64,000 bases of DNA from Eubacterium callanderi (GTDB lineage: Bacteria; Bacillota; Clostridia; Eubacteriales; Eubacteriaceae), in NCBI RefSeq assembly GCF_900142645.1, contig NZ_FRBP01000016.1:1-64000 (forward strand), given 5' to 3'. The notes beneath the pieces are model-generated. The model had not been told where the DNA came from. It did no database searches and saw only the letters and a list, made by a program, of their open reading frames with translations. A program made the position numbers and the translations under genes. Within the stretch, counting starts at the first letter, position 1, and each line of letters opens with the position of its first letter. Below, one piece after another: positions 8,026 to 16,133 of this stretch.

Positions 8026-8796
8026 ATGACAGAAAGGCAGTTTCAAATACTTGCTCTTATTTCGGAAAACGGCAGGGTTGAGGTGGCAAAGCTTGCGGAA
8101 ATACTGGGAGTGTCCCAGGTTACCATTCGGAAAGATCTAGACGCGTTAGAATCGAAGCAACTTATTCGGCGGCTTCAGGGGATTGCAGAGCTGGATCGTG
8201 AAAATGATGTGACAAACCGTCTTGCCTATCACCACAGGGAGAAGCTGTCCATTGCAGAGGAAGCTGTGAAGGAGATCAAAAATGGTGAGACCGTTATGAT
8301 TGAGTCTGGCTCCTGCTGCACTCTTTTAGCTGAGGAAATTGTCAAGGCCTCAAAGGATGTGACGATTATTACCAACTCGATCTATATTGCAGACCACATA
8401 CGGCCAGCCTTGGGGAATCATGTTATTTTGCTGGGCGGCGAAATACAGATGGAACCAATGGTAACGGTAGGACCCATCATGGTGCAGGCGGCAAAGAACT
8501 TCTATGTGGATAAGTTCTATACAGGTGTTGATGGCTTTACGCCAGACGGGTATTTTACTGCCAGCGACATTATGCGTGTTGAATCCATCCGTACCATGGC
8601 CGGCCAGGCTAAAAAGACGATTGTACTGACGGAATCGGAAAAATTTGTAAACCACGGTGTTATGGCGCTTCTTCCCAGTACCAGTATTCATGCCCTTTAC
8701 ACCGATGACCAGATTCCAGATAAGATCAGGAATGATCTTAAGAAGAGTGGCGTGTGCGTTAACACGGTGAATACAACGTATGGACAGACTAAGTAA
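8026..8796 (+). CDS. DeoR/GlpR-family transcriptional regulator
   Basis: 256 aa with the DeoR N-terminal winged helix (residues 1-58: QILALISENGRVEVAKLAEI, then SQVTIRKDLDALE) and the DeoRC sugar-phosphate sensor domain from about 75 to 235. The expected ligand-loop region reads IESGSCCTLLAEEI. These proteins repress sugar-use operons and release on a phosphorylated intermediate. Proximity suggests control of the upstream kinase, although the aldolase between them is dead. Start supported by TTTGGAGGTG 6 nt upstream. Confidence 0.9.
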   Translation: MTERQFQILALISENGRVEVAKLAEILGVSQVTIRKDLDALESKQLIRRLQGIAELDRENDVTNRLAYHHREKLSIAEEAVKEIKNGETVMIESGSCCTLLAEEIVKASKDVTIITNSIYIADHIRPALGNHVILLGGEIQMEPMVTVGPIMVQAAKNFYVDKFYTGVDGFTPDGYFTASDIMRVESIRTMAGQAKKTIVLTESEKFVNHGVMALLPSTSIHALYTDDQIPDKIRNDLKKSGVCVNTVNTTYGQTK

Positions 8797-8871
8797 AATA
8801 TAGTTTTCATTTGCCGGGGAAACATTGATTTTGAAGTTTTACCCTAAATCTTTGTTTGCTATATAAAATCT

Positions 8872-8926
8872 ATGCTCAAAAGACTCAAAACCTCCAGTGC
8901 GAAGTGTTTTGAGTCTTTTGAGCATA
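8872..8926. repeat. Palindromic element copy 2
   Basis: Arms ATGCTCAAAAGACTCAAAAC and exact complement; loop CTCCAGTGCGAAGT. It lies 75 bases after the DeoR stop. The loop is nearly the same as in copy 3 near 10.9 kb. Confidence 0.9.
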
Positions 8927-9002
8927 GGTCTGGAAATTTAAAAAAGAATGCGGCAGGTCATTTTAGAAAAATTAAAAACTAAGTGTTATATTAAAGTCTA
9001 GA

Positions 9003-9056
9003 TTAGCGAGTAGTGCACGTCACATAAGTCCAGTTGACACCACGGCTCGCTTTTTT
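9003..9056 (+). terminator. Hairpin with T-run just upstream of the DUF2798 remnant
   Basis: TAGCGAGTAGTG and CACCACGGCTCGCT fold with a bulge around a 22-nt loop, followed by seven T. It is either a terminator of read-through transcripts or a leader attenuator of the following gene. Confidence 0.55.
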
Positions 9057-9081
9057 TATTTTTCTGAAAATAAGGAGTGAT

Positions 9082-9632
9082 ATGATGCCAAGGACAAAAT
9101 TACAGGAGATCGTTTATGCGGTTTTAATGGCCCTTTTTATGGTGCTGGCCATGGAACTTTATAATAAGAGGCTGCGCATGGGAGGAATGACCAATGCAGG
9201 CTTTTTTACAGCCTTTTCAGAAATGCGGATCATGGTGCCCGTTTGTTTTGTGATGGGTATTTTTTCATGGAGCGGATCGCCCCCAAAATCGCCTTTAAAA
9301 TGGTAACGCCAGGCGAGGATAAGGCATTAGCGTCCAGGCGGCGGTGACCGACTGCCTGATGTGATGTGTCCGGTGATGAGCTTTTGGGCGACCCTGATTT
9401 TCAAGCGCCCGTGTGTACAGTTTCTGGCCGTCTGGCTGGAGACCATTGTCATCAATTTTCCAATGGCCCTCTGCTGGCAGATTTTTTCTGCGGGCCGCTG
9501 GTACGGTTCTTATTCCGGACAATTTTTAAAAGGCAGCTTGAAAAGCAGGCTGGGAATCATAGGGGTAAGACAACCGCTGCGTGGATAAATGGCCCTTTAC
9601 CGTTGCTCGATTTGATGCAGTATTCGTGTTAG
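9082..9632 (+). pseudogene. DUF2798 small membrane protein, multiply frameshifted
   Basis: The gene starts well (AAGGAG, then MMPRTKLQEIVYAVLMALF with membrane helix) but the family sequence jumps frame about four times. After MVPVCFVMGIF it continues as MERIAPKIAFKMVTPGEDKA in another frame, then TDCLMC, then MCPVMSFWATLIFKRP and LETIVINFPMALCWQIF, and finally GPLVRFLFRTIFKRQLEK. Two of the shifts fall on T6 runs and one in a duplicated ATGTG. DUF2798 proteins are about 150-170 aa with four membrane helices and unknown role. Real decay is more likely than sequencing error because not all shifts are homopolymeric. Confidence 0.75.
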
Positions 9633-9656
9633 AATAAAGCTGAAGGGGGAGATAAA

Positions 9657-10799
9657 ATGAAAGCGATACAGCTGCGGATTGGCACGCTGCGAAAACAAAA
9701 GGGGATCAGCCAGAAAATGCTGGCCGGGGCAATTGGCGTGACCCCTCAGTCTGTGAGCAAATGGGAGACGGGAGCAGCACTTCCAGATATTGGGCTGCTG
9801 CCGGCGCTGGCGACATTTTTTGAGGTATCGGTTGACGAACTGCTGGGGCTCAAATCTTTGCCGGATGATGCTTATGAGCCATCAGGAACAGGCTTATCTG
9901 GCTACTGGAGTGAGCGAATGGAGTATCTGAAACGGACGAGGAGCAGATTATGGAATAAGGACTATTTTCAATTTTTGATCGAGCGTGTTTGGAAAATCAA
10001 AACACCGGTGCGAGTTCTGGACTGTGGATGCGGATATGGCGCTGTGGGACTGCAGATGCTGCCATTACTGCCGGAGGGCAGCTCCTACACGGGCATTGAC
10101 CTTTCAGAACAGCTCATCACAGAAGCAGAAAACATCTATAAAAAATTGGGTTACCCGGCGAAATGGATTCACGGTGATTTTATTACATATCCCTTTATCG
10201 AAAAATATGATCTGGTGATATGCCAGTGTGTGCTGCGCCATGTGGATCAGCCTTTTACCTTTCTTAAAAAGATGAAGGAGGCAGCGCAGGATGGTGGACT
10301 TGTCATTGCGATGGAGCCCAATCGGGAGACAGAGTGTGACAGCCTGTATATTGACCGGCTGGATTATGGCGCGCTGTGCAGCAGAAACGGCCTGCGAAAA
10401 GTCTGGAAAACAGAGTTTGAGCACCAGGGCCGGGATTATGCTGTGGCGGTAAGACTGCCGCATATGATGAAAAAAATTGGCCTGAGCCATATTGAAAGCC
10501 GTATGAACGACCATGTCCAGTTTGCCTTTGGTGACGCCAGGGGCGGCGAAAAATTGTCTGAGGATTTGCTGGAAATAAACGAATGGAATGAGCCCTTATC
10601 TGAAGCGGATTTGAAAGCAAGGACCGATTATCTTATAAACCACGGAATGAACCGGGAGGAAGCCGTCGGATTTTGCCAGAACCAGCAAAAGACTGGCGAA
10701 AATGTCCGTATGCTCAGGGAGAATCTGGCTTACACGCAGTTGCCCAGTATGGTCATAACCTTTGGAAGAAAAGCAGAGACTGTTAAATTCGGATATTAA
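9657..10799 (+). CDS. XRE-type HTH domain fused to a class I SAM methyltransferase
   Basis: 380 aa. Residues 1-64 are a Cro/C1-type helix-turn-helix (LRKQKGISQKMLAGAIGVTP, then QSVSKWETG). From about 100 onward is a Rossmann methyltransferase with motif I VLDCGCGYGAVG (120-131), an acidic motif II (YTGIDLS) and a motif IV-like YDLVICQCVLRHV. The C-terminal 130 residues have no recognised domain. The architecture suggests a regulator whose DNA binding is coupled to methylation of a small molecule or to SAM; the substrate is unknown. Start supported by AAGGGGGAG 8 nt upstream. It is convergent with the FliB-like gene, with palindromic element copy 3 between. Confidence 0.85.
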   Translation: MKAIQLRIGTLRKQKGISQKMLAGAIGVTPQSVSKWETGAALPDIGLLPALATFFEVSVDELLGLKSLPDDAYEPSGTGLSGYWSERMEYLKRTRSRLWNKDYFQFLIERVWKIKTPVRVLDCGCGYGAVGLQMLPLLPEGSSYTGIDLSEQLITEAENIYKKLGYPAKWIHGDFITYPFIEKYDLVICQCVLRHVDQPFTFLKKMKEAAQDGGLVIAMEPNRETECDSLYIDRLDYGALCSRNGLRKVWKTEFEHQGRDYAVAVRLPHMMKKIGLSHIESRMNDHVQFAFGDARGGEKLSEDLLEINEWNEPLSEADLKARTDYLINHGMNREEAVGFCQNQQKTGENVRMLRENLAYTQLPSMVITFGRKAETVKFGY

Positions 10800-10853
10800 A
10801 TCATTTTGACGCACTGTGATTTTATGTACAAAAGATTATTGAATTTATAAAGG

Positions 10854-10908
10854 TATGCTCAAAAGACTCAAAACCTCCAGTGTAAAGTGTTTTGAGTCTT
10901 TTGAGTAT
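10854..10908. repeat. Palindromic element copy 3
   Basis: Arms ATGCTCAAAAGACTCAAAAC and GTTTTGAGTCTTTTGAGTAT; it sits between two convergent genes and is the only obvious terminator-like structure there. Confidence 0.9.
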
Positions 10909-10928
10909 GGGTCTGGAATGTAAAAAGT

Positions 10929-12077
10929 TTATGGAAAGCATACCAGCAGACGGCTCAGCGCCGGGGCGCTTAGCTCAGGGGCAAGGGTCAGGTGGTCACT
11001 CAGAAGGGTCTGATTTGGGATAGAATGTTCGATTTCGCGGGAGTAGGAACAGAAAACAGCCTGGTGCTCCTGGTCGGATAAAGCCCGGTCCTTTTCCAGC
11101 CACAAACTCAAGGAGAGGATGTAGACGGAGAGGCAGGCCAGGGCGATGTGCTGGATTTGCAGAAGAGGCTCACAGGACCAGGCGCAGTCCATGAAATAGC
11201 GGAACAGGTAGTATACGCTTAAATGCTCATAATAATGGGCGTGGACGCTCTTAAAGGCCCTGGCGGCAGTAAGACTGTCCGGCGCCTTGAGGCGCTTACG
11301 GGCGCGCTCCAGCTGCCTGGTGAAAGCACTCTGGCGGTGCTCACACTGGATAAGGAGGTTAAAAAGAGCGTCGAGGGTGTCGCTCGCCTCAGCTTCTGCG
11401 GGCGGAACGCTGGATCGGAGATCGCTCAAGGTCCGGGTGAGCTGCCGGTCATCTGAAAATGCTGTGTACAGACTGTTTTCGGCAGCTTCGTCTGAGATAA
11501 ACAGGAGGGCAGTGAGCCGGGTAGCGAACTGGAGCAGCAGGGCAAGGCGCTCAAAGATTGTGAAACGGCGGTTCTGCAGCAGTGTACGGCCAAGGTGCCG
11601 GGCTCTGAGCATGCGCGTACAGAACAGCGGATCGAGATCAGGATCGTAACCGGAAGACTCGTCGTTCTGGGCCATCACAAAGCGCATGGGAGCCGGATCG
11701 GACAGAATGAGTCGGGCGGCCTCTGGGCAGGACAGGGATAGGCCTGCCTCTCGGAGGCCTCCGAAGTCCGCATAAAAGCGGGGGTAGAGGCGGCAGGTCT
11801 CACTCAGGGCATTCTCGCCCAGGGCGGTATGAATGTCGCAGAGATTTTCAGGGTTAAGGAAGGGACAGAGTCCGTTCCGATTGATGAAAATGCAGTCGCC
11901 GTCCCCATCCAGGGTCATGGCATCACGGAGACGCTTGCCTATGGGGCCTTCTGCCTTCTGGTAGAGCCGCTCGGATTTAGGGTCGATGACGACCTCCCAG
12001 CCTGCGCAGCAGGTATCCGGGCAGTCCCCGGCCAGGCATCTGAAGGAATCGAAGGGTTCGGGTGTTTGAAAATTCAT
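10929..12077 (-). CDS. fliB: Flagellin lysine-N-methylase (FliB) family protein
   Basis: 382 aa from the ATG at 12075-12077, chosen because AAGGAG lies 6 nt upstream; a longer frame has no site. The N-terminus carries the cysteine pattern of FliB-like proteins: FRCLAGDCPDTCCAGW, then CIFINRNGLCPFL, LCDIHTALGE and SETCRLYPR. These cysteines probably hold a metal or Fe-S cluster. FliB methylates surface lysines of flagellin in Salmonella; homologues in Clostridia are widespread and often unlinked to flagellar genes, as here, so the protein substrate is uncertain. Confidence 0.8.
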   Translation of the reverse strand: MNFQTPEPFDSFRCLAGDCPDTCCAGWEVVIDPKSERLYQKAEGPIGKRLRDAMTLDGDGDCIFINRNGLCPFLNPENLCDIHTALGENALSETCRLYPRFYADFGGLREAGLSLSCPEAARLILSDPAPMRFVMAQNDESSGYDPDLDPLFCTRMLRARHLGRTLLQNRRFTIFERLALLLQFATRLTALLFISDEAAENSLYTAFSDDRQLTRTLSDLRSSVPPAEAEASDTLDALFNLLIQCEHRQSAFTRQLERARKRLKAPDSLTAARAFKSVHAHYYEHLSVYYLFRYFMDCAWSCEPLLQIQHIALACLSVYILSLSLWLEKDRALSDQEHQAVFCSYSREIEHSIPNQTLLSDHLTLAPELSAPALSRLLVCFP

Positions 12078-12153
12078 GGTATTCTCCTTTTGGTTTGACA
12101 CCATTATAGCAGAACAAGGCTGTGTTTAAAAATAAAAACACGTCTGGACTGTC

Positions 12154-12196
12154 TTGACTTTTAAATGATTAGAAGTATAATGATTAGAGTTCTAAT
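12154..12196 (+). promoter_or_regulatory. Promoter with overlapping MarR-type operator
   Basis: TTGACT at 12154-12159 and TATAAT at 12176-12181 (16-nt spacer). Directly after lies the perfect inverted repeat ATTAGA-GT-TCTAAT (12183-12196), with one more half site, ATTAGAA, in the spacer. A regulator bound here would cover the start point. The MarR protein encoded at the end of this operon is the obvious candidate. Confidence 0.7.
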
Positions 12197-12217
12197 TGTT
12201 TGAAAGGAGTGTGGAGG

Positions 12218-13555
12218 ATGACAGCAGAAGAAAAAATTAAACGCTATATTGTCTTTACCATCGGGGTTCTCATCAACTCCTTTGGCATCAGCTTTATTAC
12301 AAAGGCCAGTCTGGGGACATCGCCCATTTCCAGCGTTCCCTATGTGCTGAGCCTGCGTTTTGAGCCGACTCTGGGTGAGTTTTCATTCGTGCTCAACATG
12401 ATTTTTATTATTCTGGAGATCGCCCTGCTGCGCAGAAGGTTTGAGAAGATCCAGCTTTTACAGATTGTGGTTAACGTGGTGTTTAGCTATTTCATTGATT
12501 TCAGTATGCTGCTGCTCGGTGGCTTAAACCCAGTAAATTATGTCATAAAGCTTGTCTTTCTGCTGATCGGCTGCGCGATTCTGGCCTTTGGCATTACGCT
12601 GGAGGTCTTTGCGGATGTGATTCTGGTGCCGGGCGAGGGGATTGTCAACGCCATCGCAGTGACCTTTAAAAAGCAGTTTGGGTCGGTCAAGGTAGGCTTT
12701 GACGTTACGCTGATGGCCACAGCCTGTATCCTGTCGCTGGTCTTTTTTCACGGTTTGCAGGGTATCCGGGAAGGGACGCTTATCTCGGCCCTGATCGTGG
12801 GAACCATTGTCAAATTTTACAGCAGGCGTCTCGGCTTTCTGAGGGACGGACTCTTTGGTGTGCGGTCCAAGGGCGCTGAGGCGGATAAGCCCTGCGGCTG
12901 CCCGGTGATTACCATCAGCCGGCAGTATGGCTGTGGCGGAAATGAGGTGGGCAGACGCCTGGCCGGCGATTTGAAGATGGCTTTTTATGACCGTGAGATC
13001 AGCAGCCGCACTGCCGCCGAGGGCGGCTATACCTACCAGTATGTGGAGCGGGAGGAGCAGCGCTATACCAACAGCCTGCTCTACGACCTGGTGGCCTCCA
13101 ATTACGCCATGGCTCCCGGTGAGGTGCCGCCGCTGGACGCTCTCTTTGAGACCCAGAGCCGGGTTATCCGTGAGCTTTCCTGCCAGGGCCCGTGCGTGAT
13201 CATGGGGCGCTGCGCAGATTATGTGCTCCGGGACCGGCCGGACTGCTTCCATGTCTATCTCAGCGCGAATATAAAAGACCGCACTCGCCGGATTATGGAA
13301 AAGGAAAACCTGGGCGAGACTGCCGCCAGGCAGCGGATCGCAGAAAAGGACCGGGAGCGGTCCAGCCATTATAAGCACTTTACCGGCCAGGCCTGGGGCG
13401 CCGCCGGAAATTACAGCCTGTCGGTAGACACCTCAGTCTTTGGGATTGAGGGAGCTGCTGCGGTGATTGAGGACGCCTTCGGGCGTGCCTGGAAAGGAAA
13501 AGAAAATGAATCAGAGCTTTCACAACCTGCTGTTTGTCAGCCAGAGCCTTTTTAA
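12218..13555 (+). CDS. YczE/YitT-like membrane protein fused to a cytidylate-kinase-like domain
   Basis: 445 aa from ATG 12218 (AAAGGAG at 12203-12209; the TTG at 12200 is less likely). Residues 1 to about 200 are a YczE-type membrane domain with five or six helices (FTIGVLINSFGISFITKASL is typical). After a short basic link, residues from about 222 form a cytidylate kinase-like domain (AAA-fold, PF13189 type): VITISRQYGCGGNEVGRRLA, VIMGRCADYVL and the arginine-rich lid RTRRIMEKENLGE. The kinase-like half is cytoplasmic. Its substrate is unknown; the family is annotated by similarity to Cmk only. The gene overlaps the MarR gene by 50 bases and shares its promoter. Confidence 0.85.
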   Translation: MTAEEKIKRYIVFTIGVLINSFGISFITKASLGTSPISSVPYVLSLRFEPTLGEFSFVLNMIFIILEIALLRRRFEKIQLLQIVVNVVFSYFIDFSMLLLGGLNPVNYVIKLVFLLIGCAILAFGITLEVFADVILVPGEGIVNAIAVTFKKQFGSVKVGFDVTLMATACILSLVFFHGLQGIREGTLISALIVGTIVKFYSRRLGFLRDGLFGVRSKGAEADKPCGCPVITISRQYGCGGNEVGRRLAGDLKMAFYDREISSRTAAEGGYTYQYVEREEQRYTNSLLYDLVASNYAMAPGEVPPLDALFETQSRVIRELSCQGPCVIMGRCADYVLRDRPDCFHVYLSANIKDRTRRIMEKENLGETAARQRIAEKDRERSSHYKHFTGQAWGAAGNYSLSVDTSVFGIEGAAAVIEDAFGRAWKGKENESELSQPAVCQPEPF

Positions 13556-13925
13556 CAAGCGGCTCTACGCAGCACTGCAGGGAACGGGCCTGTCCTCCGG
13601 GCAGCCCAAGGTGCTGGAGTACCTGAACCGCAACGACGGCAGTGTCCAGAAAGACATCGCCGCCGGATGCCAGATTGAGCCGGCGACCGTCACCAGCCTG
13701 CTGCCGAGGATGGAGGCGGCAGGGCTCATTGAAAGACGAACAGAGAACGGCAACCGCCGGTCCCTGTACGTTTATCTGACAGAGAAGGGCAGGGCAAACG
13801 CTGCCCGGATCGAGGAGGCCTTCGCGGCCCTGGAGAGCGCGGCTTTTGAGGGTATCCCGGAGACGGAGCGCGAAGCGTTTATGGCGGTTTTCTGCAGGAT
13901 CTATGAGAACCTGAATGGAAAATAG
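13506..13925 (+). CDS. MarR-family transcriptional regulator
   Basis: 139 aa from ATG 13506, which has GGAAAGGAAAAG upstream and overlaps the kinase end in another frame. It has the MarR winged helix: QKDIAAGCQIEPATVTSLLP, MEAAGLIERR and the wing ENGNRRSLYVYLTEKG. The inverted repeat ATTAGA-GT-TCTAAT at the operon promoter is a fitting target, so autorepression and control of the membrane-kinase fusion are inferred. Confidence 0.88.
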   Translation: MNQSFHNLLFVSQSLFNKRLYAALQGTGLSSGQPKVLEYLNRNDGSVQKDIAAGCQIEPATVTSLLPRMEAAGLIERRTENGNRRSLYVYLTEKGRANAARIEEAFAALESAAFEGIPETEREAFMAVFCRIYENLNGK

Positions 13926-13965
13926 AGAACAAAATTTCAGTTTTCAGTTTTTTTCATAAAAACCC

Positions 13966-13994
13966 TTGTGTTCAGGGTGTTTTTGAAGTATAAT
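13966..13994 (+). promoter_or_regulatory. Sigma-A promoter of typA leader
   Basis: TTGTGT at 13966-13971, a 17-nt spacer and TATAAT at 13989-13994. The leader to typA is about 157 nt and has three hairpins. Confidence 0.6.
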
Positions 13995-14029
13995 AAAGGA
14001 CGGATTAATTTTCAATCAATGCAATTTTG

Positions 14030-14066
14030 AAAAGATATCCAGGGGGAGGCCCTGGGTATCTTTTTC
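14030..14066 (+). terminator. Hairpin with T-run in the typA leader
   Basis: GATATCCAGGG and CCCTGGGTATC pair around a short loop and are followed by TTTTT. It may end the marR transcript, or attenuate typA, since the promoter at 13966 lies before it. Confidence 0.65.
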
Positions 14067-14157
14067 TGATTATACCGCCAATGTAAAGGCGGCGCATTCT
14101 GTACAAAAAGAGCCTTTCCGGCTCCGGATATAAAGAAACTAAGAAAGCAGGAAACAT

Positions 14158-15975
14158 ATGAAAGAAGAACAACCGATTATCAATATTGCGGTTATCGCCC
14201 ACGTTGACGCGGGTAAATCGACCCTGGTCGACGCACTGCTGAGCCAGAGCGGCGTTTTCAGAGATAACCAGGAAGTGGTTGACTGTATCATGGACAGCAA
14301 TGACCTGGAACGGGAGCGTGGGATCACCATCTATTCCAAAAACTGTTCCATCATGCACGATAATATCAAGATCAACATTGTGGATACCCCGGGCCATGCG
14401 GACTTCTCCTCTGAGGTTGAACGTATCTTAAAGACGGTTGACACGGTTATTCTGCTGGTGGACTCCAGCGAAGGCCCTATGCCCCAGACCCGTTTTGTCC
14501 TCAACAAATCCCTGGAGCAGGGACTGCGCCCGATTCTGTTCATTAACAAGATTGACAAGAAGGACCAGCGCGCCGAGGAAGTGGTCGATATGGTTTTCGA
14601 TCTCTTTGTAGAGCTCAAGGCCAATGACGAACAGCTGGACTTCCCGATTCTTTACGGGGTTGCCAAGCAGGGAATTGCCAAATATGACATGGATGACGAC
14701 AGCACAGACCTGACCCCGCTGTTTGAAACCATTGTAAAGCATGTGGGTATTCCAGAGGATATGAGCCTGGAACCGCTGCAGATGCAGGTATCCACCCTTG
14801 GCTATGACGATTATATCGGCCGTCTGGGCATTGGCCGCATCGACAAGGGAACCATTCACACCGGGGACAGCCTGGAGGTCTCCAAGCGTGACGGCAGCTT
14901 TAAGCGGGTAAAGATCGGACAGATTTTTGTATACCGCGGCCTCTCGAGGGTTGAGGTCAAGGAGGCAAAGGCCGGTGACATCGTCGTGGTCTCCGGGATT
15001 CCGGACATTATGATCGGGGAAACCATCGGTGAAGTGAACCAGGTACAGCCCATGGAGCTCATCGAGATCGAGGAACCGACCCTGTCCATGAACTTCCTGG
15101 TCAACACCTCTCCTTTTGCCGGAAAAACCGGTAAATTCGTGACCACCCGCCACATCAAGGCCCGCCTTGAGAAGGAGCTGGAGATCAATGTCGGGATGAC
15201 CGTTGAGCCGCTGGAGGGCACCACAGAGGGCTACCGTGTATCGGGCAGGGGCGAACTGCACTTATCTATTCTGCTTGAAAACATGCGCCGTGAAGGCTAT
15301 GAGGTGGCGGTTTCCAAGCCAGAGGTGATCATGCACCGCGATGAAAAGGGCCACAAGCTGGAGCCTGTGGAAAGCGTGATCATTAACGTCCCGGACGAGT
15401 ACTCCGGAACAGTTATCTCCAAGCTGAACGTGCGTAAGGGCAGCATGGTGAGCATGGCCGCCGAGGAGGGATGGACCAAGCTGGAATACCTGGTGCCGAC
15501 CCGTGGCCTGTTAGGCTACCAGAGCGAATTTATCAACGACACCCACGGCGAGGGCACTTTGGTACGCCGTTTCGATTCCTTCGAGCCTTATTTTGGGGAG
15601 ATTCCACAGCGGCAGAACGGCGTGCTGATTTCCGGCTTTTCCGGAGAGACCATGGCCTACTCGCTGTTTAACCTGAGCGACCGCGGTACCATGATGGTGG
15701 GCGCGGGAACCCCCGTTTACGAGGGGATGATCATTGGCATTAACAACCGTAGCGACGACATGGTGGTTAACCCCATCAAAAACAAGAAGCTGACCAACAC
15801 CCGTTCCTCGGGAGCGGATGAGGCCTTAAAACTCATTGATCCTAAGATCTTTACGTTGGAAGAAGCTCTGGAATTCATCAATGATGATGAGCTGGTTGAG
15901 ATCACCCCCACGGATATCCGTATCCGCAAGAAGATTTTATCCGAACTTGACAGAAGAAGAGACCGACGAAATTAA
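14158..15975 (+). CDS. typA: Ribosome-associated GTPase TypA/BipA
   Basis: 605 aa, full length. GTPase motifs are intact: AHVDAGKST (G1, 14-22), RGITIYSKN (switch I), DTPGHADF (G3) and NKIDKKD (G4). The EF-G-like domains II, III and V and the BipA-specific C-terminal domain (with LFNLSDRGTMMVG) follow. TypA binds the 70S ribosome and assists 50S assembly and stress adaptation, notably at low temperature. It is preceded by a structured leader and followed by a strong terminator, so it is probably monocistronic. Confidence 0.97.
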   Translation: MKEEQPIINIAVIAHVDAGKSTLVDALLSQSGVFRDNQEVVDCIMDSNDLERERGITIYSKNCSIMHDNIKINIVDTPGHADFSSEVERILKTVDTVILLVDSSEGPMPQTRFVLNKSLEQGLRPILFINKIDKKDQRAEEVVDMVFDLFVELKANDEQLDFPILYGVAKQGIAKYDMDDDSTDLTPLFETIVKHVGIPEDMSLEPLQMQVSTLGYDDYIGRLGIGRIDKGTIHTGDSLEVSKRDGSFKRVKIGQIFVYRGLSRVEVKEAKAGDIVVVSGIPDIMIGETIGEVNQVQPMELIEIEEPTLSMNFLVNTSPFAGKTGKFVTTRHIKARLEKELEINVGMTVEPLEGTTEGYRVSGRGELHLSILLENMRREGYEVAVSKPEVIMHRDEKGHKLEPVESVIINVPDEYSGTVISKLNVRKGSMVSMAAEEGWTKLEYLVPTRGLLGYQSEFINDTHGEGTLVRRFDSFEPYFGEIPQRQNGVLISGFSGETMAYSLFNLSDRGTMMVGAGTPVYEGMIIGINNRSDDMVVNPIKNKKLTNTRSSGADEALKLIDPKIFTLEEALEFINDDELVEITPTDIRIRKKILSELDRRRDRRN

Positions 15976-15987
15976 TATAAAAAAGAG

Positions 15988-16020
15988 AGAACCCGTATCG
16001 CGACGATACGGGTTCTTTTT
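15988..16020 (+). terminator. typA terminator
   Basis: AGAACCCGTATCG/CGATACGGGTTCT with a tiny loop and TTTTT; strong. Confidence 0.9.
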
Positions 16021-16133
16021 GGGTATAGGCGCTGTAGTCCGAGACGCTGCCGGTATTTCCGCCCGTTTTTCTCAGACAAAATTAATACAAAGTGGGTATA
16101 CTAGAGAGAGAAGAAAAATGAAAGGAGCGGCAG

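Noticed and set aside
12524-13378. Long minus-strand frame of 284 aa
   Set aside because: It is antisense to the YczE-kinase fusion, has no ribosome binding site, and its composition is that of an overlapping shadow frame.
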